Shown one piece after another: positions 28,490 to 37,617 of a DNA stretch of 64,000 nt. Every line of letters begins with the position of its first letter. The first letter of the stretch is position 1. A program made the position numbers and the translations under genes. The notes beneath the pieces were generated by a model that saw nothing but the letters and a program-made list of their open reading frames with translations, did no database searches and was not told the origin of the DNA. Location of the stretch: assembly GCF_028622115.1 (NCBI RefSeq), contig NZ_CP097263.1, positions 5,580,001 to 5,644,000 of the forward strand, in the 5' to 3' direction. This DNA comes from Kutzneria chonburiensis. Lineage in GTDB: Bacteria; Actinomycetota; Actinomycetes; Mycobacteriales; Pseudonocardiaceae.

Positions 28490-30006
28490 CGGGCGGCCTC
28501 GATCGCCGCGGTCAGCTCGTCCCGATCGGAGAACGGGTGGATCACTCCTGCGACCTCCTGGCCGGTCTCATGTCCCTTGCCGGCGACGACAACCACGTCG
28601 CCGGTGCGGGCGTGGCCCACGGCGTACCGGATGGCCTCCCGGCGGTCGGCGATCTCCACCACCGTGTCGCGTCGGTCGGCCGGCACGCCCGCGAGCATCT
28701 GCGCCCTGATGTCAGACGCGTTCTCGCTGCGGGGGTTGTCGTCTGTGACGATCGTCAGGTCGGCGCGGACCGCCGCCGCCTCGCCCATCAGCGGGCGCTT
28801 GGCCGCGTCGCGGTCGCCGCCACAGCCCAGCACCACGATGACGCGGCCGTCGGCGCGGGCCCGTACCGCGTCCAGCGCCAGCGCCACCGCGGCCGGCTTG
28901 TGCGAGTAGTCCACGACCGCGGTGAAGTCCTGGCCGAGGTCGACCCGTTCCATCCGGCCCGGCACCTGCACCTTGGCCAGGCCGGCCACGACGGCCTTCT
29001 CGTCGACGCCGACGGTGTCCAGCACCGCGATCGCCGTCAGCGCGTTGGCCACGTTGTACGAGCCGGCCAGCAGGATCTCCACCGGCAGCTTGCGGCCGTG
29101 GCCGTGCGCGTAGAACGTCTGCGAGCCGGACTTGGACACCACGATGTCGGTGGCCGTCCAGGTCGCCTCGTGGGCCGTGGAGACGGTGATCGTCGTCGGC
29201 TTGACCAGCCGGTCGCCCCATGGCGTGTCCGTGCAGACCACCTCGACGTCGGCGCGGCCGTCGAACAGCTGCGCCTTCGTGCGGAAGTAGTCCTCCATGT
29301 CCGGGTGGAAGTCCAGGTGGTCCTGCGAGAGGTTGGTGAAGGCGCCGGCCGCGTAGTGCGTGCCGCCCACACGGCCCAGGGCCAGGGCGTGGCTGGAGAC
29401 CTCCATCGGCACGTGCGTGACGCCCTGCTCCAGCATCACCGCGAACAGCGCCTGGAGGTCCGGGGCCTCCGGCGTGGTCAGCGCACTCTCGATCCGCTCA
29501 CCGGCGATACGCATCTCCACGCCGCCGACCAGGCCCGTCGTCAGTCCCGCCGCCGCCAGGCCCGCTTCCAGCATGTACGTCGTGGTCGTCTTGCCCGACG
29601 TCCCCGTCACGCCCAGCACCTTCAGCCGTTGCGAGGGGTTGCCGTACACCTGCGCCGCCGCCGCACCGAGCACCCCGCGGGGGTCGTCGTGCACCAGCAC
29701 CGGGACGCCTTTCAGCGACTCCCGCTCCGCACCCGCCGGGTCCGTCATCACCGCCACCGCGCCCGCTTCCAGCGCTTGGTGCGCGAAGTCCGCCCCGTGC
29801 GCCCTCGCCCCCGGCAGCGCCGCGAACAGGTCGCCTCTCCGCACGTGTTGGGCGCGCAGCGTCACTCCCGTGACGGGGCTCGCGGCGTCGGCGTGCACCA
29901 GCCGCGCGCCGATCTCCTCGGCCAGCCGCGCGGGCGCGGTCGGCTCGATCTTGGACGGGCGGGGCGGGGCGGTCGCGACCTTGCCCGGTGGTGAGTTGGC
30001 AGGCAC
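28486..30006 (-). CDS. murE: UDP-MurNAc-tripeptide synthetase, meso-diaminopimelate-adding
   Basis: 506 aa from GTG 30006 (VPANSPPGKVATA). It adds the third peptide-stem residue. The P-loop GVTGTSGKTTTT is at 132-142. The DNPR motif (VTDDNPRSEN, about 423-426) marks specificity for meso-diaminopimelate, which agrees with a type IV cell wall. Other motifs are FTNLSQDHLDFHPDMEDYF and VVDYSHKPAAVALAL. In most actinobacteria ftsI directly precedes murE; here 3.3 kb containing two unrelated genes separates them, so murE-murF-mraY and the rest may use their own promoter in 30007-30325. Confidence 0.97.
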   Translation of the reverse strand: MPANSPPGKVATAPPRPSKIEPTAPARLAEEIGARLVHADAASPVTGVTLRAQHVRRGDLFAALPGARAHGADFAHQALEAGAVAVMTDPAGAERESLKGVPVLVHDDPRGVLGAAAAQVYGNPSQRLKVLGVTGTSGKTTTTYMLEAGLAAAGLTTGLVGGVEMRIAGERIESALTTPEAPDLQALFAVMLEQGVTHVPMEVSSHALALGRVGGTHYAAGAFTNLSQDHLDFHPDMEDYFRTKAQLFDGRADVEVVCTDTPWGDRLVKPTTITVSTAHEATWTATDIVVSKSGSQTFYAHGHGRKLPVEILLAGSYNVANALTAIAVLDTVGVDEKAVVAGLAKVQVPGRMERVDLGQDFTAVVDYSHKPAAVALALDAVRARADGRVIVVLGCGGDRDAAKRPLMGEAAAVRADLTIVTDDNPRSENASDIRAQMLAGVPADRRDTVVEIADRREAIRYAVGHARTGDVVVVAGKGHETGQEVAGVIHPFSDRDELTAAIEAAR

Positions 30007-30064
30007 GCGCCGAAGGCTACTGTGCTTATGCCGCGCGTTCCGCGCGGGGGCTCGGCCCCTTTAA

Positions 30065-30171
30065 GCCCCTGCCTCGCCCTTGCTGGATTTTTCGAGGGCC
30101 GCATCCGGTTTATTGGTGGGGCGCGTCGGTAGCGGCCCTCGAAAAATCCAGCAACCGTGCGAAGCAGGGGC
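30065..30171. repeat. Long inverted repeat with perfect 22-bp inner arms upstream of murE
   Basis: Inner arms TGCTGGATTTTTCGAGGGCC+GC (30081-30102) and its exact complement (30132-30153) enclose a 29-nt spacer. Outer flanks (GCCCCTGC...TCGC on the left; GCG..GCAGGGGC on the right) extend the pairing imperfectly to about 38 bp per side. It lies in the 319-bp gap between the FAD-oxidase stop and the murE start; I see nothing else definite in that gap. It could be a terminator for the inserted genes or a small mobile repeat. Confidence 0.8.
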
Positions 30172-30325
30172 GGGCCGAGCCGGACACGGGGTAGCGGCGA
30201 GCCGATGTGGACAGCGGGCTCGCGGGTACTTGTCTTGGGGGCAAAGGTTTGCTCGGTGGTGAAATGGATCACGACTTGCCGGGTGCACATCGCATTCGGC
30301 ACGGAACAAGTGTTCGCGGCGTGAG

Positions 30326-31708
30326 TCAGCCGACCGCGGGTTTGATGTTGCCGTTGTGGCGGAAGACGTTGTCGGGGTCGTAGGCGGCCTTGATGCGGGC
30401 CAGGGTGGCGTACTTGGCCGGGCCGTAGGAGACCTTGACGCGGTCGGCCTCGTAGTCGGCCATGAAGTTCACGTAGCTGCCGGTGTTGTTGGCGAAGGGC
30501 ACCAGCTGCTCCCAGACGGACTGGACCCACGCCCGGTCGGGGGCCAGGAGCTCGGGCACGGGACAGATGGCGGTGAGGCCGACGGCGAAGACGCGGCGGC
30601 GGGGACCGCCGAAAGCGGTGGAGTGCTCGGAAACGTCGGCGTAGGCGCCGTCCAACAGCACGGTGGGGGTGGCGGTCATGGGAGAAGCCTTGCCGGGCAA
30701 GGTCTTCACCAACACGTCGATGATCTCGTCGCTGAGGTCGTCGGCGTAGACGGCCTTCTCGTAGGCGAAGTTGCCACGGAAGCCGATGCCGTCCTGCATG
30801 TGCTGCAAAGCGGTGTACGGCAGGGGAGTCACCATGTCGAACAGGGGCGGCAAGGCGTCGCGGACGCGCTTGGCCAAGGCGGCGAAGGCCTCGGTGCCGT
30901 CGAAGCCGGCCAGGATGAGGCCGTAGCCGAGCTTGCCGTGGTGCTCCTCGGGCACGAACGGAGCCGGCGGGGCGGTCATGCCGACGATCATGAGACCGGT
31001 GTCGCCGAGGGTGGGCGTCAGCTCGCGGACCAGGCGCAGCGCCTCGACGCCGCGGTCGAGCTCCCAGAAGAAGAAGCCGGCGTCCACCAGCGGGCCGACG
31101 GGGTGCAGCCGGTACTCGAACTCGGTGACGACACCGAAGTTCCCGCCGCCGCCCCGCAGCGCCCAGAACAGGTCAGGGTGCGAGTCGGCCGATGCCCGGA
31201 CGACCCGGCCGTCGGCCAGCACGACCTCGGCGGAGATGAGATTGTCGATGGCCAGGCCGTGCCTGGCGGTCAGCCAGCCGAAACCGCCGCCGAGGGTGAG
31301 CCCGCCGATGCCGGTGTCGGCGTACGTCCCGGCCGGCACGGCGAGGCCGTGGGCCTGGGTGGCGGCGTCGAGGTCCATGTTGAGCGCCCCGCCGCCGGCC
31401 CGCGCGGTCCGGGTCTCGGGATCGACGTGCACGGTCCGCAGACCGCTCAGATCGATCATCACCGCCCCGTCGGCGACGGCCGCGCCGCCCAGGTTGTGCC
31501 CGCCGCCACGGACCGTGACGTCAAGGCCGTTGGACCGGGCGTACGCAAGGCAGGCCGCCACATCGGCGGGCCCGGTGACCTTGGCGATGACCGCGGGCTT
31601 GCGGTCGATCTCCCCGTTCCACACCCGGCGTGCGTCGTCGTAGCCCGGGTCGCCGGGGACCAGCTGCGGGCACGGTGCGTCGATGATCGGCGGCATGCGA
31701 CCCATCAT
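30326..31708 (-). CDS. FAD-linked oxidoreductase, berberine-bridge-enzyme-like
   Basis: 460 aa from ATG 31708 (ATGs at 31705 and 31696 are also possible). It belongs to the vanillyl-alcohol-oxidase/BBE superfamily. The FAD-binding domain contains VRGGGHNLGGAAVADGAVMI, whose histidine (about H71) is the usual 8-alpha-FAD attachment site; the second Cys attachment motif is not apparent. GGLTLGGGFGWLTARHGLAI and FWALRGGGGNFGVVTEFEYR follow, and the C-terminal YDPDNVFRHNGNIKP is the family signature. There is no signal peptide. Substrates may be sugars or secondary metabolites. It lies inside the dcw cluster, downstream of an MFS transporter. Confidence 0.9.
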   Translation of the reverse strand: MMGRMPPIIDAPCPQLVPGDPGYDDARRVWNGEIDRKPAVIAKVTGPADVAACLAYARSNGLDVTVRGGGHNLGGAAVADGAVMIDLSGLRTVHVDPETRTARAGGGALNMDLDAATQAHGLAVPAGTYADTGIGGLTLGGGFGWLTARHGLAIDNLISAEVVLADGRVVRASADSHPDLFWALRGGGGNFGVVTEFEYRLHPVGPLVDAGFFFWELDRGVEALRLVRELTPTLGDTGLMIVGMTAPPAPFVPEEHHGKLGYGLILAGFDGTEAFAALAKRVRDALPPLFDMVTPLPYTALQHMQDGIGFRGNFAYEKAVYADDLSDEIIDVLVKTLPGKASPMTATPTVLLDGAYADVSEHSTAFGGPRRRVFAVGLTAICPVPELLAPDRAWVQSVWEQLVPFANNTGSYVNFMADYEADRVKVSYGPAKYATLARIKAAYDPDNVFRHNGNIKPAVG

Positions 31709-31812
31709 CGCGGTGAACCGTCACCGCCGCGTCACGCGTAGCAACGGGAGACGATTTCCCAGCGGCAGAAGGGAATTCCATCGTGTCGGACGATGCCAAC
31801 AACTGGTGAGGA

Positions 31813-33033
31813 CTATCGCGGGCGACGGCGAGCCTGGTACCAGGTCAGGCTCGCCGCCGCCGCGACCAGTGTGCCGGTGATGCCGGCACCGGACAACACC
31901 GCCGGCGCGCCGAAGGTCTCCGCGCACACGCCCGCGAGCAGTAGGCCGGTGCCCTGAGCCGTGCGCAGCGCCGTCACCGCGAGCCCGAACGCCTGGCCAC
32001 GGCCGTGATCGGGCACCGACTGCACGAACGCCGACCGGGCCACCATGTGATACGCGGAGCCGATGCCGGACACGACAAGAAGGGCAACCATCACCGGCAC
32101 GGACGGCCGGAAAGCGCTGAGCACCAACGGAAGGCACGCCGCGACGGCCAGCGGGCCGAGCAGTTGCAGGCGTCGGCCGGGCAGCAGCCGGCTGATCGCC
32201 CACATCCCCACGATCGTGCCGGCCGGGCCGGCCGCCAGCAGCAGGCCGACCGCGCCCTCCGAGCCCATGACGTCCATCGCGTACGGGACGGCCAGCGCCT
32301 CGATCGTCACGTAGAAACCGGCGACGCAGGCCAGCATCACCAGGGCCCGCAGCTTGGGCGTCGTCCACACCGTCACCGCGCCGGACACCAGCGAGGGCCA
32401 CCACGGCTGCACCGGGTCGCGCACCGTCGGGAACGCCGGCACCGGGCGGTCGTGCACGCCGAGCCGCACGATCACCGCCGACACCAGGAACGTCGCCGCG
32501 TCGATCTGGAGGCCGCGGTCCGGCCCCATGCCCACGATCACCAGGCCGCCGACCACGAAGCCCAGCACCTGGGCCAGTTGGTCGACCATGTCCGCCGCGC
32601 CCGTGCCCAGCACGTAGCGGTCGCCGGTGAGGATCGACGCGAGCGTCGCCGCCCTCGCCGCGCTGAACGGCGCCCCCAGCGCGTGCACCCCCACCAGCAG
32701 CGCGCAGACCAGCGGGAACGGCACTCCCGGCAGCGCCATCAGGGCCACCAGGACCGCGCGGGCCAGGTCCGTCGCCACCATCACCGTGCGGCGGGGGTAG
32801 CGGTCCGCGATGCCCGCCAGCAGCGGCCCCGCGAACAGGTCCGGCAGGTACGTCAGCGCGTAGGCCAGCGCGGTCAGGCCCGGCGATCCCGTGCGGTTGA
32901 ACACCAGCACCGACAGCGCCACCCGGGCGAACTGGTCCCCGATCACCGACAGCAGCTGAGCCGCGAACACGGCACGGAACTCGCGCACCACGAACACGTC
33001 CGAGTAGCGCGCCGCTTGCTGCTCGCAGACCAT
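31813..33033 (-). CDS. Major facilitator superfamily transporter
   Basis: 406 aa from ATG 33033, with GGGGAGG spaced 5 nt upstream. About 12 membrane helices are visible, with the MFS loop 2-3 motif GIADRYPRRTVMVATDLARA. The layout (FAAQLLSVIGDQFARVALSV near the start, then ALTYLPDLFAGPLLAGIADR) resembles drug/efflux permeases of the MFS_3/enterobactin-exporter type. The substrate is unknown. It lies 104 nt upstream of the FAD oxidase gene on the same strand, so the pair may form a small export-and-oxidation unit placed between ftsI and murE. Confidence 0.9.
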   Translation of the reverse strand: MVCEQQAARYSDVFVVREFRAVFAAQLLSVIGDQFARVALSVLVFNRTGSPGLTALAYALTYLPDLFAGPLLAGIADRYPRRTVMVATDLARAVLVALMALPGVPFPLVCALLVGVHALGAPFSAARAATLASILTGDRYVLGTGAADMVDQLAQVLGFVVGGLVIVGMGPDRGLQIDAATFLVSAVIVRLGVHDRPVPAFPTVRDPVQPWWPSLVSGAVTVWTTPKLRALVMLACVAGFYVTIEALAVPYAMDVMGSEGAVGLLLAAGPAGTIVGMWAISRLLPGRRLQLLGPLAVAACLPLVLSAFRPSVPVMVALLVVSGIGSAYHMVARSAFVQSVPDHGRGQAFGLAVTALRTAQGTGLLLAGVCAETFGAPAVLSGAGITGTLVAAAASLTWYQARRRPR

Positions 33034-33194
33034 CCGCACCTCCCCGAGTCCGGCATTCCCTTCTACCTGACGCCGCGTCAATGAGCCGACGCCTGTCACC
33101 CGAAGAGCCGAGCCCCGAATCCAACGCACTACGCCGAACGTCGCAGCTGACACGTCCGATCCCCCACCCGGCTACCGCCTTCACACAGGCAAAC

Positions 33195-33247
33195 GCCACA
33201 TGCGCTCCTCACTTGCCTCCAGGCGTCACATGAGGAGCGCATGTGAC
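33195..33247. repeat. Long inverted repeat, family A copy 3
   Basis: Arms 33195-33211 (GCCACATGCGCTCCTCA) and 33231-33247 are complementary with one mismatch and a 19-nt spacer. The core CCACATGCGCT is shared with the other family A copies, but the outer sequence differs (CTCCTCA instead of CTTCCTA), with compensating changes in both arms. It lies downstream of ftsI and upstream of the MFS gene. The rest of the 310-bp gap (33034-33343) shows only copy 4. Confidence 0.8.
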
Positions 33248-33275
33248 AAAACGGCGGGTGCGGGGGTGGGCGGGG

Positions 33276-33330
33276 TGCCACATGCGCTTCCTATGTGGCA
33301 CCAGGGCGCAGGTGGGAAGCCCATGTGGCA
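33276..33330. repeat. Long inverted repeat, family A copy 4
   Basis: Arms TGCCACATGCGCTTCC (33276-33291) and its complement at 33315-33330 have one mismatch. The left part continues to TATGTGGCA, exactly as in copy 1. It starts 13 nt beyond the ftsI stop, with copy 3 only 28 bp further, making a tandem pair of hairpins at the end of the mraZ-ftsI unit. Confidence 0.8.
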
Positions 33331-33343
33331 AAAAGCGGGAGCC

Positions 33344-35293
33344 CTACGGCAGCTGAAGCTGGACGACCGGGGACGGAGTGGCCGACATCGGGATCTGGAA
33401 GTGCTGGACCAGGTACGTCCCGATCTGGTGGAACAGCGGCGCGGCCGAGGAGCCGACGGTCGGGATCGTGTAGTTGGGCCGGTCCATCATGATGCCGACG
33501 ACCAGGCGGGGGTTGTCGGCCGGCAGGATGCCGGCGAAGGTGATCCAGTACTTGCTGCTGCCGTACCGGCCGCCGAGGGCGGGGTCGGGCTGCTGGGCGG
33601 TGCCGGTCTTGCCGGACAGCTGGTAGCCGGCGATCGCGGCCGGGTAGCCGGTGCCGTTCTGCTGGTTGTCCTTGGGGTCGCGCTGCATGACGGCCCGCAT
33701 CATGTCCCGCACGGTCTTCGCGGTCTGCGGGCTGACCACGGGCACGGGATCGGGCTTGGGGGTGGCCACCACGGTGCCGTCGGGCTTGGTGACGGACTTG
33801 ATGATCCGCGGCGGCACGCGCAGGCCGTCGTTGGCGATGGCCTGGTACATGCCGGCCATCTGCAACAGGGTCATGGACAGGCCCTGGCCGATGGGCAGGT
33901 TGGCGAAGGTGGAGCCGGACCACGTGCTGCGCGGCGGCACCGAGCCGGCGCTCTCGCCGGGCAGCCCGATGCCGGTCTTCTGCCCGAGCCCGAACTTGGT
34001 CAGCAGGTCGACGTAGCGGTCCTCGCCGATCTTCTTGGCCACCTCGAGGGTGCCGATGTTGGAGGACTTGCCGATCACGCCGGCGAAGGTCATCTGCACG
34101 TCGCCGTGGTTCCACGCGTCGGTGACGGTCCGGTCGGCCATCTTGAACGACGACGCCACGTCGACGACGGAGTCGGGCTGCTCGATGCCGTACTCGATGG
34201 CCCCGGCGGCGGTCACGACCTTGTTCACCGAACCGGGCTCGTACGGCGTGGAGACGGCGGCGTTGCCCAGCTGCTCCAGCTTGTAGTCGCCGTAGTTGTT
34301 GGGGTTGAAGCCGTCGGTGACGGCCAGCGCGTAGACCTCGCCGGTCTTGGCGTCCATCACGACCATGCTGCCGTCGGCGGCCCCGCTGGTCGTCTTGTAG
34401 GCGTCCAGCATCTTCTGCGCCTGGTACTGCACGTCGGCGTCGATGGTGAGCTGCACGTTGGAGCCGGGCACGGCCGGCTTGTCGTCCCGGATGGTGCCGG
34501 GCAGCTGGACGTCGCTGTTGTTGGCGGTGTCGACGGTGCTGGTGCCGTTGGTGCCCTTGAGGGTGTCGTCGAGCGAGTTCTCCAGCCCGATCAGGCCCTG
34601 CGGGGTCTTGGCGTCCTCACGCCAGTTGGCATAGCCGACGACGTTGGACGCGACGGTGCCGTCCGGGTAGACCCGCTGCTGCCGCGCGGAACCGGTGACC
34701 GCCGCGTACCTGCCGGTGATCGCCTTGGCCTTCACCGGGTCGGCGTCGCGGACCAGCAGCTGGTAGGTGGTGCTGGTGTCGCGGATCTTGGCCAGCATGT
34801 CCGCCGTCTTGGCCTGGTCGCCGAGCTGGGCGTGGATGAACTCGGCCAGCCGCTGGCAGTAGTCGTCGTAGCTGGTGCCGAGCTTGAGGTTCTTGTACAC
34901 GTCCGGGTTCTTGGCCCAGTCGTTCTTGACCCACTGCGGGTTGATCGACAGCGACCGGGTCTCCACGCTGAACGCCAGCTGGGTGCCGTTGCGGTCGACG
35001 ATCTGACCGCGCAGCGCCTGCAGCACGACCCGGGTGGCCCGCTGCTGCTCGGCCAGCGCCGACAGCTCGCTGGCCTGCACGCCCTGCACCTGCACCAGCC
35101 GCACGGCCGCGACGACCAGCACGGCGACCATCAGGATCCGGCTGAGCACGATCCGCTTGGGGTGGTTGCCGACGCCGGCCGCGGCGGCGCGCTGCGGCTT
35201 GCGCGCGGACGACGGCCGCGGCGCGGGCCCGCCACGGGCGACGGGGCGCGGCCGGGTGGCCGGGCGTCCGCCGGCGGTGCGGTTGGCGGGCAT
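33344..35293 (-). CDS. ftsI: Division transpeptidase FtsI (PBP3, class B penicillin-binding protein)
   Basis: 649 aa from ATG 35293, with GGGGAGG upstream. FtsI cross-links septal peptidoglycan with FtsW. An Arg/Pro-rich cytoplasmic tail (1-45) precedes one membrane helix (about 48-66). The PBP dimer domain contains RGQIVDRNGTQLAFSVETRS. The transpeptidase motifs are SxxK in YEPGSVNKVVT (about 357), SxN in GKSSNIGT (about 415) and KTGTAQ (about 560). The helical tail ends before two family A hairpins. Beta-lactams would act on the serine of SVNK. Confidence 0.96.
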   Translation of the reverse strand: MPANRTAGGRPATRPRPVARGGPAPRPSSARKPQRAAAAGVGNHPKRIVLSRILMVAVLVVAAVRLVQVQGVQASELSALAEQQRATRVVLQALRGQIVDRNGTQLAFSVETRSLSINPQWVKNDWAKNPDVYKNLKLGTSYDDYCQRLAEFIHAQLGDQAKTADMLAKIRDTSTTYQLLVRDADPVKAKAITGRYAAVTGSARQQRVYPDGTVASNVVGYANWREDAKTPQGLIGLENSLDDTLKGTNGTSTVDTANNSDVQLPGTIRDDKPAVPGSNVQLTIDADVQYQAQKMLDAYKTTSGAADGSMVVMDAKTGEVYALAVTDGFNPNNYGDYKLEQLGNAAVSTPYEPGSVNKVVTAAGAIEYGIEQPDSVVDVASSFKMADRTVTDAWNHGDVQMTFAGVIGKSSNIGTLEVAKKIGEDRYVDLLTKFGLGQKTGIGLPGESAGSVPPRSTWSGSTFANLPIGQGLSMTLLQMAGMYQAIANDGLRVPPRIIKSVTKPDGTVVATPKPDPVPVVSPQTAKTVRDMMRAVMQRDPKDNQQNGTGYPAAIAGYQLSGKTGTAQQPDPALGGRYGSSKYWITFAGILPADNPRLVVGIMMDRPNYTIPTVGSSAAPLFHQIGTYLVQHFQIPMSATPSPVVQLQLP

Positions 35294-35919
35294 CTAGTGG
35301 CCTCCCCTGAGGCTGGCGGCTGACTGGTTCCCGAGGTCGACTGCCCCGAAGGCGGCGCCGCCGAGGTGGACGACGACGAAGGCGGCGGCGTGGTGGTCGT
35401 GGTGGCGGCGACGGCGCTGCCGGTGACGTTCACGGAGCCGTCCTGGTTGACCTTGATCCGGGCCGGGTCCGGGGCCGGCACCATGCCGAGCCTGCGGGCC
35501 TCGTCGTAGAGCACCTCGGGCGACTCGCCCTTGGCCACGTCCGCCTTGAGCTGCTCGACCCGGCTGGTCAGGTCGGTGGTCTTCTTCTTGGCGTCCTCGA
35601 GCCGGTACGAGTCGGAGACCGCGGAGATGGACAGGAACAGCGTGGCCATCACGCCCGCGGCCAGCAGCGCCATCACCAGCAGCACGAACGGCGTGCGCGA
35701 GGCCGACTTCAGGCCGACCGGCAGCCGGAAGCGCTTCTTGCGGTTGGCCTTGCGGGCGTAGGCCCGCTGCGCGGCGGTGGTCCGGCCGCGGGTGGCCCGG
35801 GTGCCGGGCTGCTCCTGCTCACGCTCGATCTTGCGCTCGCTGCTGCGGCGGGCGGTGCGGGTACGGGGCGCCTGGTTGCCGGTCTTCGGCGCGCCCACCT
35901 CCTGTGGGGGTGCGCTCAT
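35294..35919 (-). CDS. ftsL: FtsL-like division protein; probable frameshift at 35304-35307
   Basis: ATG 35919 overlaps the rsmH stop (ATGA). FtsL is a small bitopic divisome protein that activates FtsWI. A long basic cytoplasmic N-terminus (1-75) precedes a membrane helix ([20 protein letters not shown], about 78-98) and a leucine-zipper-like coiled coil ([20 protein letters not shown]). [20 protein letters not shown] and a Thr/Ser/Pro-rich tail follow. As read, the frame runs 54 codons into ftsI. One extra G in the GGGG run (35307-35304) would give SGGGH then TAG immediately before the ftsI ATG. The 626-nt length is one short of a multiple of three. Confidence 0.85.
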
Positions 35920-36887
35920 GACGCCCTCCGGATCCGTTCCGCGGCACGCAGCCGCACGGACGCCGACCGTGGGTTGTCGGCGATCTCCTGCTCGCCGGCC
36001 AGCTCCGCGCCGCGGGTGACCAGCTTCAGCTCCGGGCTGTGCCCGGGCAGCTCGACCGGCAGGTCCAGCGGGGTGGTGGACACCGACAGCTCGGCCAGCG
36101 CCCGCTTGACCAGCCGGTCCTCCAGCGAGTGGTACGACTCGACGACGATGCGGCCGCCGACGGCCAGCGCCGACAGCGCGGCCGGGATGGCCCGTCGCAG
36201 CACCTCCAGCTCGCCGTTGACCTCGATGCGCAGCGCCTGGAAGGTGCGCTTGGCCGGGTGCCCGCCGGTGCGCTTGCTGGCCGCCGGCATCACGTCGTGC
36301 AGCAGCTGCACCAGCCGCGGGCTGGTGGTGAACGGCTCCTTGGCCCGCTCGGCGATGATCGCCTTGGCGATCTTGCCGGCGAACTTCTCCTCGCCGTACT
36401 CGCGCAGGATCCGGGCCAGGTCAGGGAAGGCGTAGCTGTTGAGGATGTCGGCCGCGGTCTGACCCGTGGTCGGGTCCATCCGCATGTCCAGCGGCGCGTC
36501 CTGGGAGTAGGCGAAACCGCGCTCGGCCACGTCCAGCTGGAGTGAGGAGACGCCGAGGTCGAACAGCACGCCGTCGAGCTCGGGAATGTCCTGCTGAACC
36601 AAGACCGTCGGCAACTCGTCGTACACGGCATGCACGTAACGCACCCGGTCGCCGAACTCGGCCAGGCGCCGCCCGGCCAGCGACAGGGCCTCCGGGTCGC
36701 GGTCCAGCCCGATCACCGTGAGTTGCGGGTAGGCGGACAGCAGCGCGTGCGAGTGGCCGCCGAGTCCGAGCGTGCAGTCCACCATCACGGCGGGCTTGCC
36801 GGACAACGCGGGGGCGAACAGCTCCACGATGCGGTCGAGCAGGACGGGCACGTGCTTGGCCCTCGGCTGGTCGGACATGTCGGTCAC
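35916..36887 (-). CDS. rsmH: 16S rRNA (cytosine-1402-N4)-methyltransferase
   Basis: 323 aa from GTG 36887 ([19 protein letters not shown]), preceded by AAAGGGG; GTG 36920, also behind an AAAGGGG, is an alternative that adds 11 residues. It methylates N4 of C1402 in 16S rRNA using SAM. Motifs are [39 protein letters not shown] and [14 protein letters not shown]. It is the second gene of the dcw cluster, 187 nt after mraZ, and overlaps ftsL by 4 nt. Confidence 0.96.
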   Translation of the reverse strand: MTDMSDQPRAKHVPVLLDRIVELFAPALSGKPAVMVDCTLGLGGHSHALLSAYPQLTVIGLDRDPEALSLAGRRLAEFGDRVRYVHAVYDELPTVLVQQDIPELDGVLFDLGVSSLQLDVAERGFAYSQDAPLDMRMDPTTGQTAADILNSYAFPDLARILREYGEEKFAGKIAKAIIAERAKEPFTTSPRLVQLLHDVMPAASKRTGGHPAKRTFQALRIEVNGELEVLRRAIPAALSALAVGGRIVVESYHSLEDRLVKRALAELSVSTTPLDLPVELPGHSPELKLVTRGAELAGEQEIADNPRSASVRLRAAERIRRAS

Positions 36888-37074
36888 GGCCAACCCCTTT
36901 CCCGCGTGGTTGCCGCTCACTCCCCTTTCCTCGGTCGGTGGGCAGGTCCTGCCGGTGTCGGATGCAGTCAGGTCCCCGCCCGCCCGTCGAACCTGGCGCC
37001 GGGGAAGGTGCGCCAGGGCCGATAGCCGAGCGGACCGAGGCCAAACGGCACCCGGGTCGGTCATGACCCATAAC

Positions 37075-37506
37075 TCAGAACAGTCCGGGGAGAACCTCCT
37101 CCCGGGCCTGCGCGTAGTCGTCCTCGTGCTCGTCCAGGTAGCGCTGCCAGGCCTGCGCGTCCCAGATCTCCAGGCGGGTGATCGCGCCGATCACCACGCA
37201 GTCCTTGTTCAGCCCGGCGTAGCGGCGCAGTTCGGGAACGATGCTGACGCGCCCCTGGCCGTCCGGCCGCTGCTCGTCGGTGCCCGCGAACAGGTAGCGC
37301 TGGTATGCCCGGACCGCCTCATTGGTCAGGGGAGCCTCCGCCACCTTGCGGGCCATCTGCTCGAACTCCGCGCGTGGGAACACGTAGAGGCAGTGGTCCT
37401 GGCCCTTGGTGACCATGAGACCCCCTGCGAGCGCGTCCCGAAACTTCGCCGGCAGCGTCAGCCGACCCTTGTCGTCCAGCTTGGGGGTGTGCGTGCCGAG
37501 GAACAC
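37075..37506 (-). CDS. mraZ: MraZ, DNA-binding regulator of the dcw cluster
   Basis: 143 aa from GTG 37506, preceded by GGAGGTGG. MraZ forms a ring of subunits that binds direct repeats at its own promoter and modulates dcw transcription. Two AbrB-like swapped-hairpin repeats are visible: [20 protein letters not shown] with FRDALAGG, and [20 protein letters not shown] with [12 protein letters not shown]. The GTG start is chosen over upstream codons because it gives the standard N-terminus. Four 10-bp-spaced binding repeats lie 70-105 nt upstream. Confidence 0.96.
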   Translation of the reverse strand: MFLGTHTPKLDDKGRLTLPAKFRDALAGGLMVTKGQDHCLYVFPRAEFEQMARKVAEAPLTNEAVRAYQRYLFAGTDEQRPDGQGRVSIVPELRRYAGLNKDCVVIGAITRLEIWDAQAWQRYLDEHEDDYAQAREEVLPGLF

Positions 37507-37575
37507 CGGACGCCCACCTCCAACCCGAACCAAGACCCCGGGCAGGGACCGGACCGGCGATGGGGCCCCCGTTCG

Positions 37576-37611
37576 CCCCACCGGCCGCCACACTACCCCA
37601 CTTTCCGCCAC
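37576..37611 (-). promoter_or_regulatory. MraZ-binding region: four direct repeats at 10-bp period
   Basis: Read on the minus strand from 37611: GTGGCGGAAA, GTGGGGTAGT, GTGGCGGCCG, GTGGGGCG. GTGG recurs exactly every 10 bp at 37611, 37601, 37591 and 37581. This matches the known layout of MraZ boxes (short G-rich direct repeats on one helical face) in front of mraZ. Confidence 0.75.
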
Positions 37612-37617
37612 AGTCAA

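Noticed and set aside
30081-30153. Attachment site or CRISPR-like repeat
   Set aside because: There is one inverted pair only, no array of spacers, no integrase and no tRNA gene nearby.
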